From assembly GCF_002285435.1 (NCBI RefSeq), contig NZ_NSBT01000007.1, positions 58,501 to 122,500 of the forward strand: a stretch of 64,000 bases of DNA. Direction: 5' to 3'. Of this stretch, positions 53,712-62,738 are shown in pieces. The notes beneath the pieces were generated by a model. The model had not been told where the DNA came from and ran no database searches. It saw only the letters and a list, made by a program, of their open reading frames with translations. Position 1 is the stretch's first letter. Every line of letters begins with the position of its first letter. Source of the DNA: Actibacterium ureilyticum. GTDB lineage: Bacteria; Pseudomonadota; Alphaproteobacteria; Rhodobacterales; Rhodobacteraceae. The translations under genes and the position numbers were made by a program.

Positions 53712-54338
53712 ATGAACCTGTTTCTGATCGGGGCCAGTGGCATGATCGGCGCCCCCATCCTGGCCGAGGCCGCCAAGCGCGGGCATGCGGTGACCGCCGC
53801 CGCCCGGCACCCTGAGAACATCGCGACGCTGCCGGGGGTGACGGCCCGGGCGGTCGATGCCACGGATGCCGATGCGCTGATCGCCGCGGCGGACGGGGCC
53901 CAGGTGATCCTGAGCGCGACGTCGCCCCGGTTCAGCGGCGATGCAACGGCGGATGCGGCGGCGCTGGGCGATGCGCTGGTCGCGGCGGGCAAGGTGACCG
54001 GCCTGCCCATCGTTATGGTGGGCGGCGCGGGCACGCTATCGCTGCCCGATGGCAGCCCGGTGATGGATCTGTTGCCGCCCGAAATCAAACCCGAGGCGAT
54101 GGGTATCCGCGCCATCAAGGACGCGCTGGACACCGCTGGGCTGGACTGGACCTATGTCGCGCCGTCGGCCGAGATCGCGCCGGGCGCGCGGACCGGGACA
54201 TTCCGCGTGGGCGGCACGACCCTGTTGACCGATGCGGACGGCAAAAGCGCGATCAGCGCCGAGGATTTCGCCATCGCCTTTGTCGACGAGGTCGAAACCC
54301 GCGCCCACAAGGGGCAGGTGTTCACGGTGGGATACTAG
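53712..54338 (+). CDS. NAD(P)-binding oxidoreductase (NmrA/SDR-like)
   Basis: The 208-residue protein opens with the Rossmann motif MNLFLIGASGMIGAPILAEA (GASGxxG) and has IVMVGGAGTLSL and ALDTAGLDWTYVAPSAEI, typical of small atypical SDR proteins such as those regulated by HxlR repressors. It probably acts as an NAD(P)H-dependent quinone or aldehyde reductase, but the typical YxxxK pair is absent, so activity is uncertain. AAAGGA precedes ATG 53712. Confidence 0.85.
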   Translation: MNLFLIGASGMIGAPILAEAAKRGHAVTAAARHPENIATLPGVTARAVDATDADALIAAADGAQVILSATSPRFSGDATADAAALGDALVAAGKVTGLPIVMVGGAGTLSLPDGSPVMDLLPPEIKPEAMGIRAIKDALDTAGLDWTYVAPSAEIAPGARTGTFRVGGTTLLTDADGKSAISAEDFAIAFVDEVETRAHKGQVFTVGY

Positions 54339-55054
54339 GCCCGGTTGGGATGCAGCGCCTGGGCCGAGGGCAGCTCGGCCAGGATCGTCTGTGCGGCGGC
54401 ACGCGGGTTTTCTGCGCGCCAGACGGGCCGGCCCACAACGATATGATCGGCGCCCGCGGCAATCGCCTGTGCGGGCGTCGTCACCCGTTTCTGATCGCCC
54501 AGATCGGCGCCCGCGGGGCGCACGCCGGGGGTTACGATCAGCTTGCCCGCGGCCTCGGGCAGGGCGCGGATCAGCGCGGCTTCGTGCGGGCTGGCGATGA
54601 CCCCGTCGGCCCCGGCCGACAACGCGGTCGCGGCGCGTTCCAGCACGATGTCCTGCACATCGCCGGGCTTGATGCAGCTGGCGTCCAGATCCGCCCGGTC
54701 AAGCGAGGTCAGGATGGTAACCGCCAGGACCTTCATGTCGGACGCGCCCTTGCCCTCTTGCGCGGCGCGGACCACATGCGGGTCGCCATGCACGGTCAGG
54801 AAATCCAGATCGAACTGTGCCAGGCCGCGCACGGCGTTTTCGACCGTTGCGCCGATATCGAACAGCTTCATGTCCAGAAAGATGCGCTTGCCGTGGTCCT
54901 GCTTCAGCTCATTGGCCAGCGCCAGCCCGCCGCCGGTCAGCATGCCCAGCCCGATCTTATAGAAGCTGACGGCATCGCCGATCTGTCCGGCCAGTTCCAG
55001 CCCGGCCAGGGCGTTCGGGACATCGAGTGCGACAATCAGGCGGTCATCTGACAT
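54335..55054 (-). CDS. pyrF: Orotidine 5'-phosphate decarboxylase
   Basis: The 239-residue TIM-barrel protein opens with DRLIVALDVPNALAGLELAG; the catalytic array is FLDMKLFDIGATVENAV (DxKxxD type). VTPGVRPAGADLGDQKRV and GADHIVVGRPVW bind the phosphate. It makes UMP from OMP. The stop codon overlaps the convergent oxidoreductase gene by 4 bases. Confidence 0.96.
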   Translation of the reverse strand: MSDDRLIVALDVPNALAGLELAGQIGDAVSFYKIGLGMLTGGGLALANELKQDHGKRIFLDMKLFDIGATVENAVRGLAQFDLDFLTVHGDPHVVRAAQEGKGASDMKVLAVTILTSLDRADLDASCIKPGDVQDIVLERAATALSAGADGVIASPHEAALIRALPEAAGKLIVTPGVRPAGADLGDQKRVTTPAQAIAAGADHIVVGRPVWRAENPRAAAQTILAELPSAQALHPNRA

Positions 55055-55075
55055 GGGAACGGGGCCTTTGCGGGT

Positions 55076-55789
55076 TCAGTTTTCAAGATAGAAGGTGATG
55101 GTCGTCACGACCCGCACCTCGTGCTGGCCGGGGTCCACGATGCCGGGGCGCGCGGCCAGGGCGCGGACCTGGAACCCGCCCTGGGTGGCCAGCTGGATGC
55201 CGCCCACCTGCACACCGGCATCGGCGGCGAATTCATTGGCCGCGATACGGGCGTTTTCCGTCGCCTCGCGCAGCATGTCGGGTTTGATTTCGTTCAGCCC
55301 CGAGAATTCATAGATCGGCCCGTCCACCCGCACGCGGATCCCTTGGGTCGCCAGCGCCAGAATGGGACCCAGCGCCGGGTCCAGCTTTTGCGGTGTCTTG
55401 GTGGCGACGGTGCTGGCGGCCAGCACGTAGTCCTGGCGGCCAACCTCGATCCCGTCGCGGTCGCGCTGGATTTCGGTTTCGACCCGCAGGGGCTGATGCG
55501 CGATCTCGGCCGGTTCGATCCCGGCCTGTTCCAGCGTCGCCCCCAGCGTCGCGCGGTGACGTTCGGCGGTTTCGAACACCTGGGCGATGCTCTGTTCCTC
55601 GGCCAGGTTCACGCGGAACACCAGCGTCATGAAGGCGTGATCGGACGGCACGATCCGTTCCGACAGCCCCTTGACCGTTGCGGTGTTCACCCCAAGGCGG
55701 GGTTTCAGCATCGTGTCGGATACGAAATAGCCCCCCGCCGCCAGTCCGGCGCCGATGAAAAGCCCCATCAGGGGAAGCCCGATCCGCAT
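55076..55789 (-). CDS. SIMPL (DUF541) domain periplasmic protein
   Basis: The 237-residue protein starts at ATG 55789 (MRIGLPLMGLFIGAGLAAGG), giving a signal-anchor, followed by VKGLSERIVPSDHAFMTLVF and the SIMPL domain (AGIEPAEIAHQPLRVE and later ATENARIAANEFAADAGV). DUF541 proteins are periplasmic or membrane-anchored, and some affect oxidative stress; function remains undefined. It follows pyrF's start at 22 bases on the same strand, so the two may be co-transcribed. Confidence 0.87.
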   Translation of the reverse strand: MRIGLPLMGLFIGAGLAAGGYFVSDTMLKPRLGVNTATVKGLSERIVPSDHAFMTLVFRVNLAEEQSIAQVFETAERHRATLGATLEQAGIEPAEIAHQPLRVETEIQRDRDGIEVGRQDYVLAASTVATKTPQKLDPALGPILALATQGIRVRVDGPIYEFSGLNEIKPDMLREATENARIAANEFAADAGVQVGGIQLATQGGFQVRALAARPGIVDPGQHEVRVVTTITFYLEN

Positions 55790-55984
55790 GGTGATTGTCC
55801 CGCTCTGAACCCGGCGCGACCTTATCGCGGCGGCGCGGCAACGGCAACCGGGCCGGGGGATGATCACATTCGCGTATTCACGGGTTCGTCAGCCGAAGTT
55901 CATTCGCCCGCACCCACGCGGCGTGGCGATAATCGGTCCGGCCGCCTCTTCGCGCGGCCGTATCCACACCCATAGGAGACCAGG

Positions 55985-56812
55985 ATGAACAAGCTTCAGA
56001 AATGGCGGGCCTTGCTTGCCGTGCCGGTTCTTGCCGCCGCCGCCGGAACGGCGCAGGCCGCGACGCTGGAAATTTCGATCACCAACACCGCACAGACGGG
56101 CGGTTTTGCCCTGACCCCGCTCTTCGCCGCGTTCCATGACGGCAACTTCGACGCGTTCGACGTGGGCAGCGGCGCCAGCGCGTCGGTCGAGGCGCTGGCC
56201 GAGGTCGGGAATGCCAGCGGCCTGGTGGCGGATCTGGCGGCGCAGGTTCCGACCGCGCAATCCACCGTGATCGCCGCGCCGCAAAGCGGCCCGCCCACCA
56301 TCGACCCCGGCGAAACCAGCACGGTCCAGATCGAGCTGGACCCGGGCAGCCAGCGTTTCTTCAGCTTCCTGTCGATGCTGGTGCCGTCGAATGACACGTT
56401 CCTGGCCAATGACGATCCGCTGGCCTACGAGCTGTTCGACGTGGCTGGCGCCTTTGTCGGGGATTTCTCGATCGATCTGAGCGCCACCGCGCTTTACGAC
56501 GCGGGGACCGAGGTGAACGATCCGACCGGCGGACCCGCTTTCGTGGTGGGACAGGACGGCACGGCGGGCGTGGCGGAAAACGGTGTCATCCACAAAGCCG
56601 AAAGCCTGGCCGATTTCGCCGGGATCGCAACGCCCCTGGGTCTGTTGGACGGGGCGCTGATCGACTTCATCGGTGATCCGGCCGCGTTCTCGGTCGCGCG
56701 AATCGACATCCGCGCGGTGGCGCCGGTGCCGTTGCCCGCGGCGGCGTTCCTGATGCTGGGGGCACTGGGCGCGATCGGCGCGGTGCGGCAGCGCCGCCTG
56801 GCCGCGGTCTGA
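55985..56812 (+). CDS. Spondin-domain protein with VPLPA-CTERM sorting signal
   Basis: The 275-residue exported protein has a signal peptide (about residues 1-25, ending AQA), a spondin-type domain (LEISITNTAQTGGFALTPLF, then FHDGNFDAFDVG), and a C-terminal sorting tail VPLPAAAFLMLGALGAIGAV followed by a basic cluster. VPLPA-CTERM tails are recognised by exosortase/archaeosortase-like systems in Rhodobacterales. Spondin_N proteins bind matrix molecules, so a surface-attached or biofilm role is possible. No exosortase gene is in the window. Confidence 0.87.
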   Translation: MNKLQKWRALLAVPVLAAAAGTAQAATLEISITNTAQTGGFALTPLFAAFHDGNFDAFDVGSGASASVEALAEVGNASGLVADLAAQVPTAQSTVIAAPQSGPPTIDPGETSTVQIELDPGSQRFFSFLSMLVPSNDTFLANDDPLAYELFDVAGAFVGDFSIDLSATALYDAGTEVNDPTGGPAFVVGQDGTAGVAENGVIHKAESLADFAGIATPLGLLDGALIDFIGDPAAFSVARIDIRAVAPVPLPAAAFLMLGALGAIGAVRQRRLAAV

Positions 56813-56826
56813 GGCAAGGTCTGGTT

Positions 56827-56843
56827 CCGCCCGGTCGGGGCGG
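56827..56843. terminator. Possible terminator hairpin between convergent genes
   Basis: CCGCCC, a 5-base loop and GGGCGG follow the spondin-protein stop by 14 bases, just before the convergent gene end. There is no T-run, so it may act only as a stabiliser or with Rho. Confidence 0.3.
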
Positions 56844-56850
56844 GATCAGA

Positions 56851-57213
56851 TCACGCCAGCGCGGGATCCGGCGTGGTCACGCGCAGTTTGAAATGCTGCT
56901 TGCCGCGCTTGTATTCGGGCATGCGGGCCAGTTGACGGCGCGCGTCCTCGATCAGGGTCCGGTTCACATTGTGCCAGCCGGCATCGGCGGGCAGGGTGGC
57001 GAAACATTCGAAATAGGCGATGCCCAGATGCTTGTCATGGGCGCGCAGGGCGACGACGCCCACAAACCCCTCGCGCGCCTTTTCGAAACGGGCTTCTGAC
57101 ACTTCGGCGGTGAATATTCTCAACGGCTTGCCCCTTTCGTCCTGGAAATTTGATGCTTTGCTATACAGCCAATGGGGCATCAGATTGAAGAAGTTTTGAT
57201 CTTTGTTCGGCAT
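56851..57213 (-). CDS. Hypothetical protein upstream of clpB
   Basis: The 120-residue protein starts MPNKDQNFFNLMPHWLYSKA at ATG 57213; a TTG at 57255 gives a longer form without a good site. No signal peptide or membrane helix is seen, and the basic C-terminus (RMPEYKRGKQHFKLRV) could be nucleic-acid- or protein-binding. I do not recognise the family. It is divergent from clpB. Confidence 0.65.
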   Translation of the reverse strand: MPNKDQNFFNLMPHWLYSKASNFQDERGKPLRIFTAEVSEARFEKAREGFVGVVALRAHDKHLGIAYFECFATLPADAGWHNVNRTLIEDARRQLARMPEYKRGKQHFKLRVTTPDPALA

Positions 57214-57228
57214 TGCGGTGGCACGGCC

Positions 57229-57258
57229 CTTGAACACATGGCCGCTGATGGCCAAATG
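57229..57258 (+). promoter_or_regulatory. Possible RpoH-type promoter of clpB
   Basis: CTTGAA (57229-57234), a 17-base spacer and CCAAATG (57252-57258) approximate the heat-shock sigma-32 pattern (CTTGAA and a -10 with a CC start). Transcription would begin about 70 bases before the clpB ATG. ClpB is a known heat-shock target in other bacteria; the match is by eye and imperfect. Confidence 0.35.
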
Positions 57259-57337
57259 AAATTCAAGGCCTGCAATGGGAACGTGCCGTAAATCGGGCGT
57301 TTTCGCAAGTCAGGCGCTTATCAGAAGGAGATTGCCG

Positions 57338-59953
57338 ATGAACCTTGAACAGTTCACGGAGCGGTCGCGCGGTTTCATTCAGGCGGCCCAGACCATTGCC
57401 ATGCGGGAAAACCATCAACGGTTGGCGCCCGAACATCTGCTGAAAGCATTGATGGATGACGATCAGGGGTTGGCTTCGAACCTGATCAAACGCGCGGGCG
57501 GCTCGCCCGAACGCGTGATCGAGGCGGTCGAGGCCGCTTTGGCCAAACAGCCCAAGGTCACCGGCGACGCAGGCCAGGTCTATCTGGACCCGCAAACCGC
57601 CAAGGTGCTGGACGAGGCCGAGAAGATCGCCAAGAAAGCCGGCGACAGCTTCGTGCCGGTCGAACGCATCCTGACCGCGCTGGCCGTGGTCAAATCCAAG
57701 GCCAAAGAGGCGCTGGATGCCGGTGCGCTGACCGCGCAGAACCTGAACGCCGCGATCAACGACATTCGCAAGGGCCGCACCGCCGACACGGCGAGCGCCG
57801 AGGAAGGCTATGACGCGCTGAAGAAATATGCGCGCGACCTGACCGAGGCCGCCGAGGAAGGCAAGATCGACCCGATCATCGGCCGCGACGAGGAAATTCG
57901 CCGCGCGATGCAGGTGTTGTCGCGCCGGACCAAGAACAACCCGGTCCTGATCGGGGAACCCGGCGTGGGTAAGACCGCGATTGCCGAGGGTCTTGCGCTG
58001 CGCATCGTGAACGGTGACGTGCCCGAAAGCCTGAAGAACAAGAAGCTGATGGCGCTGGATATGGGCGCGCTGATTGCCGGTGCGAAATATCGCGGTGAGT
58101 TCGAGGAACGTCTGAAAGCGATCCTGAAAGAGATCGAGGCCGCCGCGGGCGAGATCATCCTGTTCATCGACGAGCTGCACACACTGGTCGGTGCGGGTAA
58201 GACCGATGGCGCGATGGATGCCGCCAACCTGATCAAGCCCGCGCTGGCGCGGGGCGAGCTGCACTGTGTGGGCGCGACCACCCTGGACGAATACCGCAAG
58301 TATATCGAAAAGGACGCCGCCCTGGCCCGCCGGTTCCAGCCGGTTCTGATCGACGAGCCGACGGTCGAGGACACGATCTCGATCCTGCGGGGCATCAAGG
58401 AGAAGTACGAGCTGCACCATGGCGTGCGGATCTCGGACAGCGCGCTTGTGGCCGCGGCGACCCTGTCGCACCGCTATATCACCGACCGGTTCCTGCCGGA
58501 CAAGGCGATCGACCTGGTGGACGAAGCCGCCAGCCGCTTGCGGATGGAGGTCGACAGCAAGCCCGAGGAGCTGGACGCGCTGGATCGTCAGATCCTGCAA
58601 ATGCAGATCGAGGCCGAGGCGCTGAAGAAAGAGGATGACGCCGCATCCAAGGACCGGCTGGCCAAGCTGGAAGAGGATCTGTCGAACCTGCAACAGGAAT
58701 CGGCAGAGCTGACCGCCAAATGGCAGGCCGAACGCGACAAGCTGGAAGGCGCGCGCGGGCTGAAGGAACAGCTCGACAAGGCGCGGCTTGAGCTCGACCA
58801 TGCCAAGCGCGAGGGCAACCTGGCCAAGGCCGGTGAGCTGTCCTATGGCGTGATCCCCGAGCTTGAGAAAAAGCTGGCCGAGGCTGAAAGCCAGGAGGAC
58901 GAGGTCCTGGTCGAAGAAGCCGTGCGCCCCGAGCAGATCGCGCAGGTGGTCGAACGCTGGACCGGTATTCCGACATCGAAGATGCTGGAAGGCGAGCGTG
59001 AGAAGCTGCTGCGGATGGAAGACGAGCTGGGCAAGCGCGTGATCGGCCAGAAAGCCGCCGTGACCGCCGTGTCCAACGCCGTGCGCCGTGCGCGTGCGGG
59101 CCTGAACGACGAGAACCGTCCGCTGGGCAGCTTCCTGTTCCTGGGCCCGACCGGTGTGGGTAAGACCGAGCTGACCAAGGCCGTGGCCGAATATCTGTTT
59201 GACGACGACAGCGCGATGGTCCGCATCGACATGTCCGAGTTCATGGAGAAACACTCGGTCGCCCGTCTGATCGGCGCGCCTCCGGGCTATGTCGGCTATG
59301 ACGAAGGTGGCGTTCTGACCGAAGCGGTGCGGCGCCGGCCCTATCAGGTCGTGCTGTTCGACGAGGTCGAAAAGGCCCACCCGGACGTGTTCAACGTGCT
59401 GTTGCAGGTGCTGGACGATGGTGTGCTGACCGATGGTCAGGGCCGCACGGTCGACTTCAAGCAGACGCTGATCATCCTGACCAGCAACCTGGGCGCGCAG
59501 GCGCTGAGCCAGCTGCCTGACGGGGCGGATGCCAGCGACGCCAAGCGCGATGTGATGGACGCGGTCCGGGCGCATTTCCGGCCCGAGTTCCTGAACCGTC
59601 TGGACGAGATCATCATCTTCGACCGGCTGGGCCGTGCCGATATGGATGGGATCGTCAACATCCAGCTGGCCCGCCTGGGCAAACGTCTGGCGGCGCGCAA
59701 CATCACGCTGGAGCTGGACGAGGACGCCCGGAAGTGGTTGGCCGACGAGGGCTATGACCCGGTCTTTGGCGCCCGCCCGCTCAAGCGGGTGATCCAGAAG
59801 GCGCTGCAGGACCGGCTGGCCGAAATGCTGCTGGCGGGTGAGGTCACCGATGGCGGCACGATCCCGGTTTCCGCCGGGGCGGATGGGCTGTTGATCGGCG
59901 ACCGCGTGTCGACGTCCGACCGGCGCCCGCCGGAAGAGGCGGTCATCCACTAA
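57338..59953 (+). CDS. clpB: ATP-dependent chaperone ClpB
   Basis: The 871-residue Hsp100 protein starts [20 protein letters not shown] after AGAAGGAG at ATG 57338. It has a Clp N domain (1-145), NBD1 with Walker A GEPGVGKT (near 206), the coiled-coil middle domain (about 410-530) and NBD2 with GPTGVGKT (near 605). The tyrosine pore loops ([20 protein letters not shown]) are present. It resolves aggregated proteins with DnaK. It ends in a strong terminator. Confidence 0.97.
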   Translation: MNLEQFTERSRGFIQAAQTIAMRENHQRLAPEHLLKALMDDDQGLASNLIKRAGGSPERVIEAVEAALAKQPKVTGDAGQVYLDPQTAKVLDEAEKIAKKAGDSFVPVERILTALAVVKSKAKEALDAGALTAQNLNAAINDIRKGRTADTASAEEGYDALKKYARDLTEAAEEGKIDPIIGRDEEIRRAMQVLSRRTKNNPVLIGEPGVGKTAIAEGLALRIVNGDVPESLKNKKLMALDMGALIAGAKYRGEFEERLKAILKEIEAAAGEIILFIDELHTLVGAGKTDGAMDAANLIKPALARGELHCVGATTLDEYRKYIEKDAALARRFQPVLIDEPTVEDTISILRGIKEKYELHHGVRISDSALVAAATLSHRYITDRFLPDKAIDLVDEAASRLRMEVDSKPEELDALDRQILQMQIEAEALKKEDDAASKDRLAKLEEDLSNLQQESAELTAKWQAERDKLEGARGLKEQLDKARLELDHAKREGNLAKAGELSYGVIPELEKKLAEAESQEDEVLVEEAVRPEQIAQVVERWTGIPTSKMLEGEREKLLRMEDELGKRVIGQKAAVTAVSNAVRRARAGLNDENRPLGSFLFLGPTGVGKTELTKAVAEYLFDDDSAMVRIDMSEFMEKHSVARLIGAPPGYVGYDEGGVLTEAVRRRPYQVVLFDEVEKAHPDVFNVLLQVLDDGVLTDGQGRTVDFKQTLIILTSNLGAQALSQLPDGADASDAKRDVMDAVRAHFRPEFLNRLDEIIIFDRLGRADMDGIVNIQLARLGKRLAARNITLELDEDARKWLADEGYDPVFGARPLKRVIQKALQDRLAEMLLAGEVTDGGTIPVSAGADGLLIGDRVSTSDRRPPEEAVIH

Positions 59954-59960
59954 GAATAGC

Positions 59961-59990
59961 AAAAGGCCCGGGCGATGACCCGGGCCTTTT
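59961..59990 (+). terminator. Rho-independent terminator after clpB
   Basis: AAAAGGCCCGGG and CCCGGGCCTTTT surround a six-base loop, 7 bases after the clpB stop. The symmetrical A/T flanks allow it to end transcription from both sides. Confidence 0.85.
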
Positions 59991-60011
59991 CATATCCGGC
60001 GTGCCCCGATG

Positions 60012-60413
60012 TTAGGCCGGGGCCGGAAAGTTGAAATCGTCCTTGTCCATCACATCGGCCACCTGCGCCGCGCGCTCCGCCGCCAGGGCCTTGCGTTCGC
60101 GCAGCCGTTCGATGGCATCGGCGTGACGCTGTTCCAGCTCGCGCTGGCGCGCCGCGCGCGTCTTGATCTTCTGGATCTTGATGGTCCGACCGCGCGGTGG
60201 TTGCGGCGCGGCGGCTTGCTGTGGCTGTGTGCTGGACAACAGCTGGAACAGTCGCGCGCGGCCATCGTTGCGCTTGGCCGGGCTGTCCGCGTGATCGGTC
60301 ATCTCGGCCTGGGGCCGCGTTGCCTGTTTCTGTGCCCGGCGCCGGGCCTTGATCCCGATCCAGGCTGCCTGCACCGGGGTGTTGCCCGGTTTGTTCTTTT
60401 TCATATCCGACAT
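60012..60413 (-). CDS. Small basic hypothetical protein
   Basis: The 133-residue protein starts MSDMKKNKPGNTPVQAAWIG (an ATG three codons further is possible). It is rich in Arg, Lys, Gln and Ala, with likely disorder around PQQAAAPQPPRGR and a helix AARQRELEQRHADAIERLRE near the C-terminus. No family was recognised. A nucleic-acid- or ribosome-associated role would fit the charge but is unproven. Confidence 0.6.
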   Translation of the reverse strand: MSDMKKNKPGNTPVQAAWIGIKARRRAQKQATRPQAEMTDHADSPAKRNDGRARLFQLLSSTQPQQAAAPQPPRGRTIKIQKIKTRAARQRELEQRHADAIERLRERKALAAERAAQVADVMDKDDFNFPAPA

Positions 60414-60476
60414 CTCGCCCTCGCGCCAATGGCCGTAATGGCATCAATGCGAGTCAATTTGTTCTTTTTAGGGAAC

Positions 60477-60517
60477 GTTTACTGCTCAAGGTGATGTTAT
60501 CGGATGGGGCAGTAAAC
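60477..60517. repeat. Perfect 9-base inverted repeat, 23-base spacer
   Basis: GTTTACTGC (60477-60485) and GCAGTAAAC (60509-60517) are exact reverse complements in the 184-base gap between two minus-strand genes. The spacer is GC-mixed, without an obvious gene. It could be a paired operator or an RNA hairpin in the leader of the basic hypothetical gene. Confidence 0.5.
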
Positions 60518-60597
60518 ACAAGATGTCGTGGCGGCAAAACCCGCGAAACCGCGGGCAGACCGCCCCGAGACAAGAAAAAGCCTTATTTCAGCGGTGC

Positions 60598-61044
60598 TTA
60601 GTCGACGCCAGCAGCCTCGCGCGCGATGGAATCGAGCAATGCCTCGACCTCTTTCATCGGGCCGTCGGGATAGGCGCGATAGCCCACGACGGTCTGGTCC
60701 GGGGTATCGGGCCGGGTGAAAACGAAGATGTCATAGGGGCAGAACATCACGTTCATATGGTCGGCCTCCATCACCTTGCGCGACAGGGCGGCGGAACAGA
60801 AGCTGAAGATATCCGCCTTGGTGAAGATCGTGACATCCGATCCCACATCGCCCTTGGTGCGTTCCAGCATGTCGCCGGTATGGCTGACACTGTCGATCAC
60901 CAATCCGCGGTCGATCACGGCGTTTTCCAGCGCGAAGACCACGTCATCGAAGCTGTCTTCGGTGGTATAGGTCACGGCCTGGTCGGCCATGGCGGTATTG
61001 GCCGCGAGCACCGCCGCGGCGGTCAGGGTGCGAAATCCGATCAT
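60598..61044 (-). CDS. DUF302 family exported protein
   Basis: The 148-residue protein has a signal peptide (MIGFRTLTAAAVLAANTAMA) and the DUF302 pattern (SFDDVVFALENAVIDRGL and FCPYDIFVFTRPD with the conserved Cys-Pro). DUF302 proteins are periplasmic in several Rhodobacterales and sometimes lie near respiratory or copper genes. It is divergent from the glutamate-synthase-like gene, sharing the FNR-type box. Confidence 0.85.
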   Translation of the reverse strand: MIGFRTLTAAAVLAANTAMADQAVTYTTEDSFDDVVFALENAVIDRGLVIDSVSHTGDMLERTKGDVGSDVTIFTKADIFSFCSAALSRKVMEADHMNVMFCPYDIFVFTRPDTPDQTVVGYRAYPDGPMKEVEALLDSIAREAAGVD

Positions 61045-61133
61045 CTTGTCCTCCCGTTCAAGTGAATGCCCGTTGGCATGGGTTGCCGATCCGGGCGTTT
61101 CTGCGCAGTCTATCGTCAGGAATTGGCCCGGTA

Positions 61134-61147
61134 TTGATATCGGTCAA
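61134..61147. promoter_or_regulatory. FNR/Dnr-type box in divergent promoter
   Basis: TTGATATCGGTCAA fits the TTGAY-N4-RTCAA consensus of the CRP/FNR family, as for FnrL in Rhodobacter. It lies 28 bases before the glutamate-synthase-like ATG and 90 bases from the DUF302 start, in the 130-base region between divergent genes, suggesting oxygen- or NO-responsive control of one or both. Confidence 0.6.
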
Positions 61148-61174
61148 ATTGAAGCAGCCAGACACGGGTAGACC

Positions 61175-62677
61175 ATGATTCAGTTCGTCGAGCAGATTTT
61201 GCAGTTCCTGTCCTATATCTTCGTGTTCCTGATCGGTCTGGTCCTGCTGGTCGCGGCGGTGCTGTTCGTGATCGACCGCACCCAGACCGGCGATGCGATC
61301 CGGCGCAACTATCCCGTCATCGGGCGCTTCCGTCACCTGTTCACCACGCTGGGCGAGTTCTTTCGGCAGTATTTCTTTGCCATGGACCGCGAAGAGATGC
61401 CCTTCAACCGGGCGCAGCGCGACTGGGTCTCGCGCGCCTCGGCCGGCAAGGGCAACACGATCGCGTTCGGTTCGACCCGCAACCTGAACATCGTGGGCAC
61501 GCCCATCTTCGTGAACGCGGCCTTTCCGCCCATCGACGACCAGTTCGCCCAGACCGCCCCGATGGAGATCGGCCCGCATTGCCGCATGCCCTATGTGGCG
61601 CCGTCGATCTTCAATATCTCGGGTATGAGTTTCGGCGCCATCTCGCGCCCCGCGGTCGAGGCGCTGAGCCAGGGCGCGGCCGAGGCCAATATCTGGCTGA
61701 ACACGGGCGAGGGCGGGTTGTCGCAATTCCACCTGTCTGGGGGCTGCGACATCGTTTTCCAGATCGGCACCGCCAAATACGGCCTGCGCGGGCCCGATGG
61801 CCGGATCGACGACGACAAGCTGCGCACCATTGCCGCCCATGATCAGGTCAAGATGTTCGAGCTGAAGCTGGCCCAGGGCGCCAAGCCCGGCAAGGGCGGC
61901 ATCATGCCCGGGCCCAAGGTCACGCCCGAGATCGCGGCGATCCGGGGCATCCCGGTGGGCAAGGACAGCTATTCCCCCAACCGCCATCCCGATATCGACA
62001 GTTTCGAGGATTTGCTGGATGTGATCGCCCATATCCGCGAGGTGTCGGGCAAGCCGGTGGGGTTCAAGACCGTGGTCGGCGGGCCGGAACCGTTTCACGA
62101 CCTGTTCCGCCTGATCAAGAAACGCGGCCCCGAAAGCGCGCCGGATTTCATCGCCATCGACGGGGGCGAAGGCGGGACCGGTGCCTCGCCCATGCCGCTG
62201 ATGGATCTGGTGGGCCTGCCCATCCGCGAGGCGATGCTGATGGTATCGGACTTGCGCGACACCTATGGCTATCACGACCGCATCCGGCTGATCGCCAGCG
62301 GCAAGCTGATCAACCCCGGCGACGTGGCCTGGGCGATTGCCGCGGGGGCGGATTTCGTGACCTCGGCCCGGGGGTTCATGTTCGCGCTGGGCTGCATCCA
62401 GGCGCTGAAATGCAACAAGAACACCTGTCCCACCGGGATCACCACCCATGACCCGCGGCTGCAAAAGGGGCTGGTCGTCGAACGCAAGAGCGAACGCGTC
62501 GCCCATTACGCCCGCAGTGTCATCAGCGAGGTCGAGATGATCGCCCATTCCGTCGGCGTGGCCGAACCCCGCCAGATGCGCCGCCGCCATGTGCGGATCG
62601 TACAGTCCGACGGGTCGACCAAACCGATGAACGAGGTCTTCCCCCGCACACAAAGCGTCAACGATTTCGTGAGCTGA
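61175..62677 (+). CDS. Membrane-anchored FMN-binding glutamate synthase-like protein
   Basis: The 500-residue protein has an N-terminal membrane helix (about residues 10-35) followed by the FMN-binding glutamate synthase central domain: NISGMSFGAISRPAVEALSQ, EGGLSQFHLSGG, IAIDGGEGGTGASPMP and the Cys-rich CIQALKCNKNTCPTGI, which holds three cysteines for an iron-sulfur cluster. It lacks the amidotransferase domain of true GltB, so it may oxidise or reduce another substrate with FMN. The start ATG 61175 is 28 bases after the FNR-type box. Confidence 0.87.
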   Translation: MIQFVEQILQFLSYIFVFLIGLVLLVAAVLFVIDRTQTGDAIRRNYPVIGRFRHLFTTLGEFFRQYFFAMDREEMPFNRAQRDWVSRASAGKGNTIAFGSTRNLNIVGTPIFVNAAFPPIDDQFAQTAPMEIGPHCRMPYVAPSIFNISGMSFGAISRPAVEALSQGAAEANIWLNTGEGGLSQFHLSGGCDIVFQIGTAKYGLRGPDGRIDDDKLRTIAAHDQVKMFELKLAQGAKPGKGGIMPGPKVTPEIAAIRGIPVGKDSYSPNRHPDIDSFEDLLDVIAHIREVSGKPVGFKTVVGGPEPFHDLFRLIKKRGPESAPDFIAIDGGEGGTGASPMPLMDLVGLPIREAMLMVSDLRDTYGYHDRIRLIASGKLINPGDVAWAIAAGADFVTSARGFMFALGCIQALKCNKNTCPTGITTHDPRLQKGLVVERKSERVAHYARSVISEVEMIAHSVGVAEPRQMRRRHVRIVQSDGSTKPMNEVFPRTQSVNDFVS

Positions 62678-62738
62678 CTTGTTTTGACCGGGCGCCCCAC
62701 CGCATCTTAGCAGGCAAGACGCAAAGATGGAGAACCCG

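Noticed and set aside
57263..59962. 899-residue frame antisense to clpB
   Set aside because: ClpB is unambiguous on the plus strand; the minus frame lacks family motifs and is a codon-composition artefact.
60461..60476. GTTC-N8-GAAC as a LexA site
   Set aside because: The arms are inverted and the spacing is 8, whereas the alphaproteobacterial box is a direct repeat with 7.
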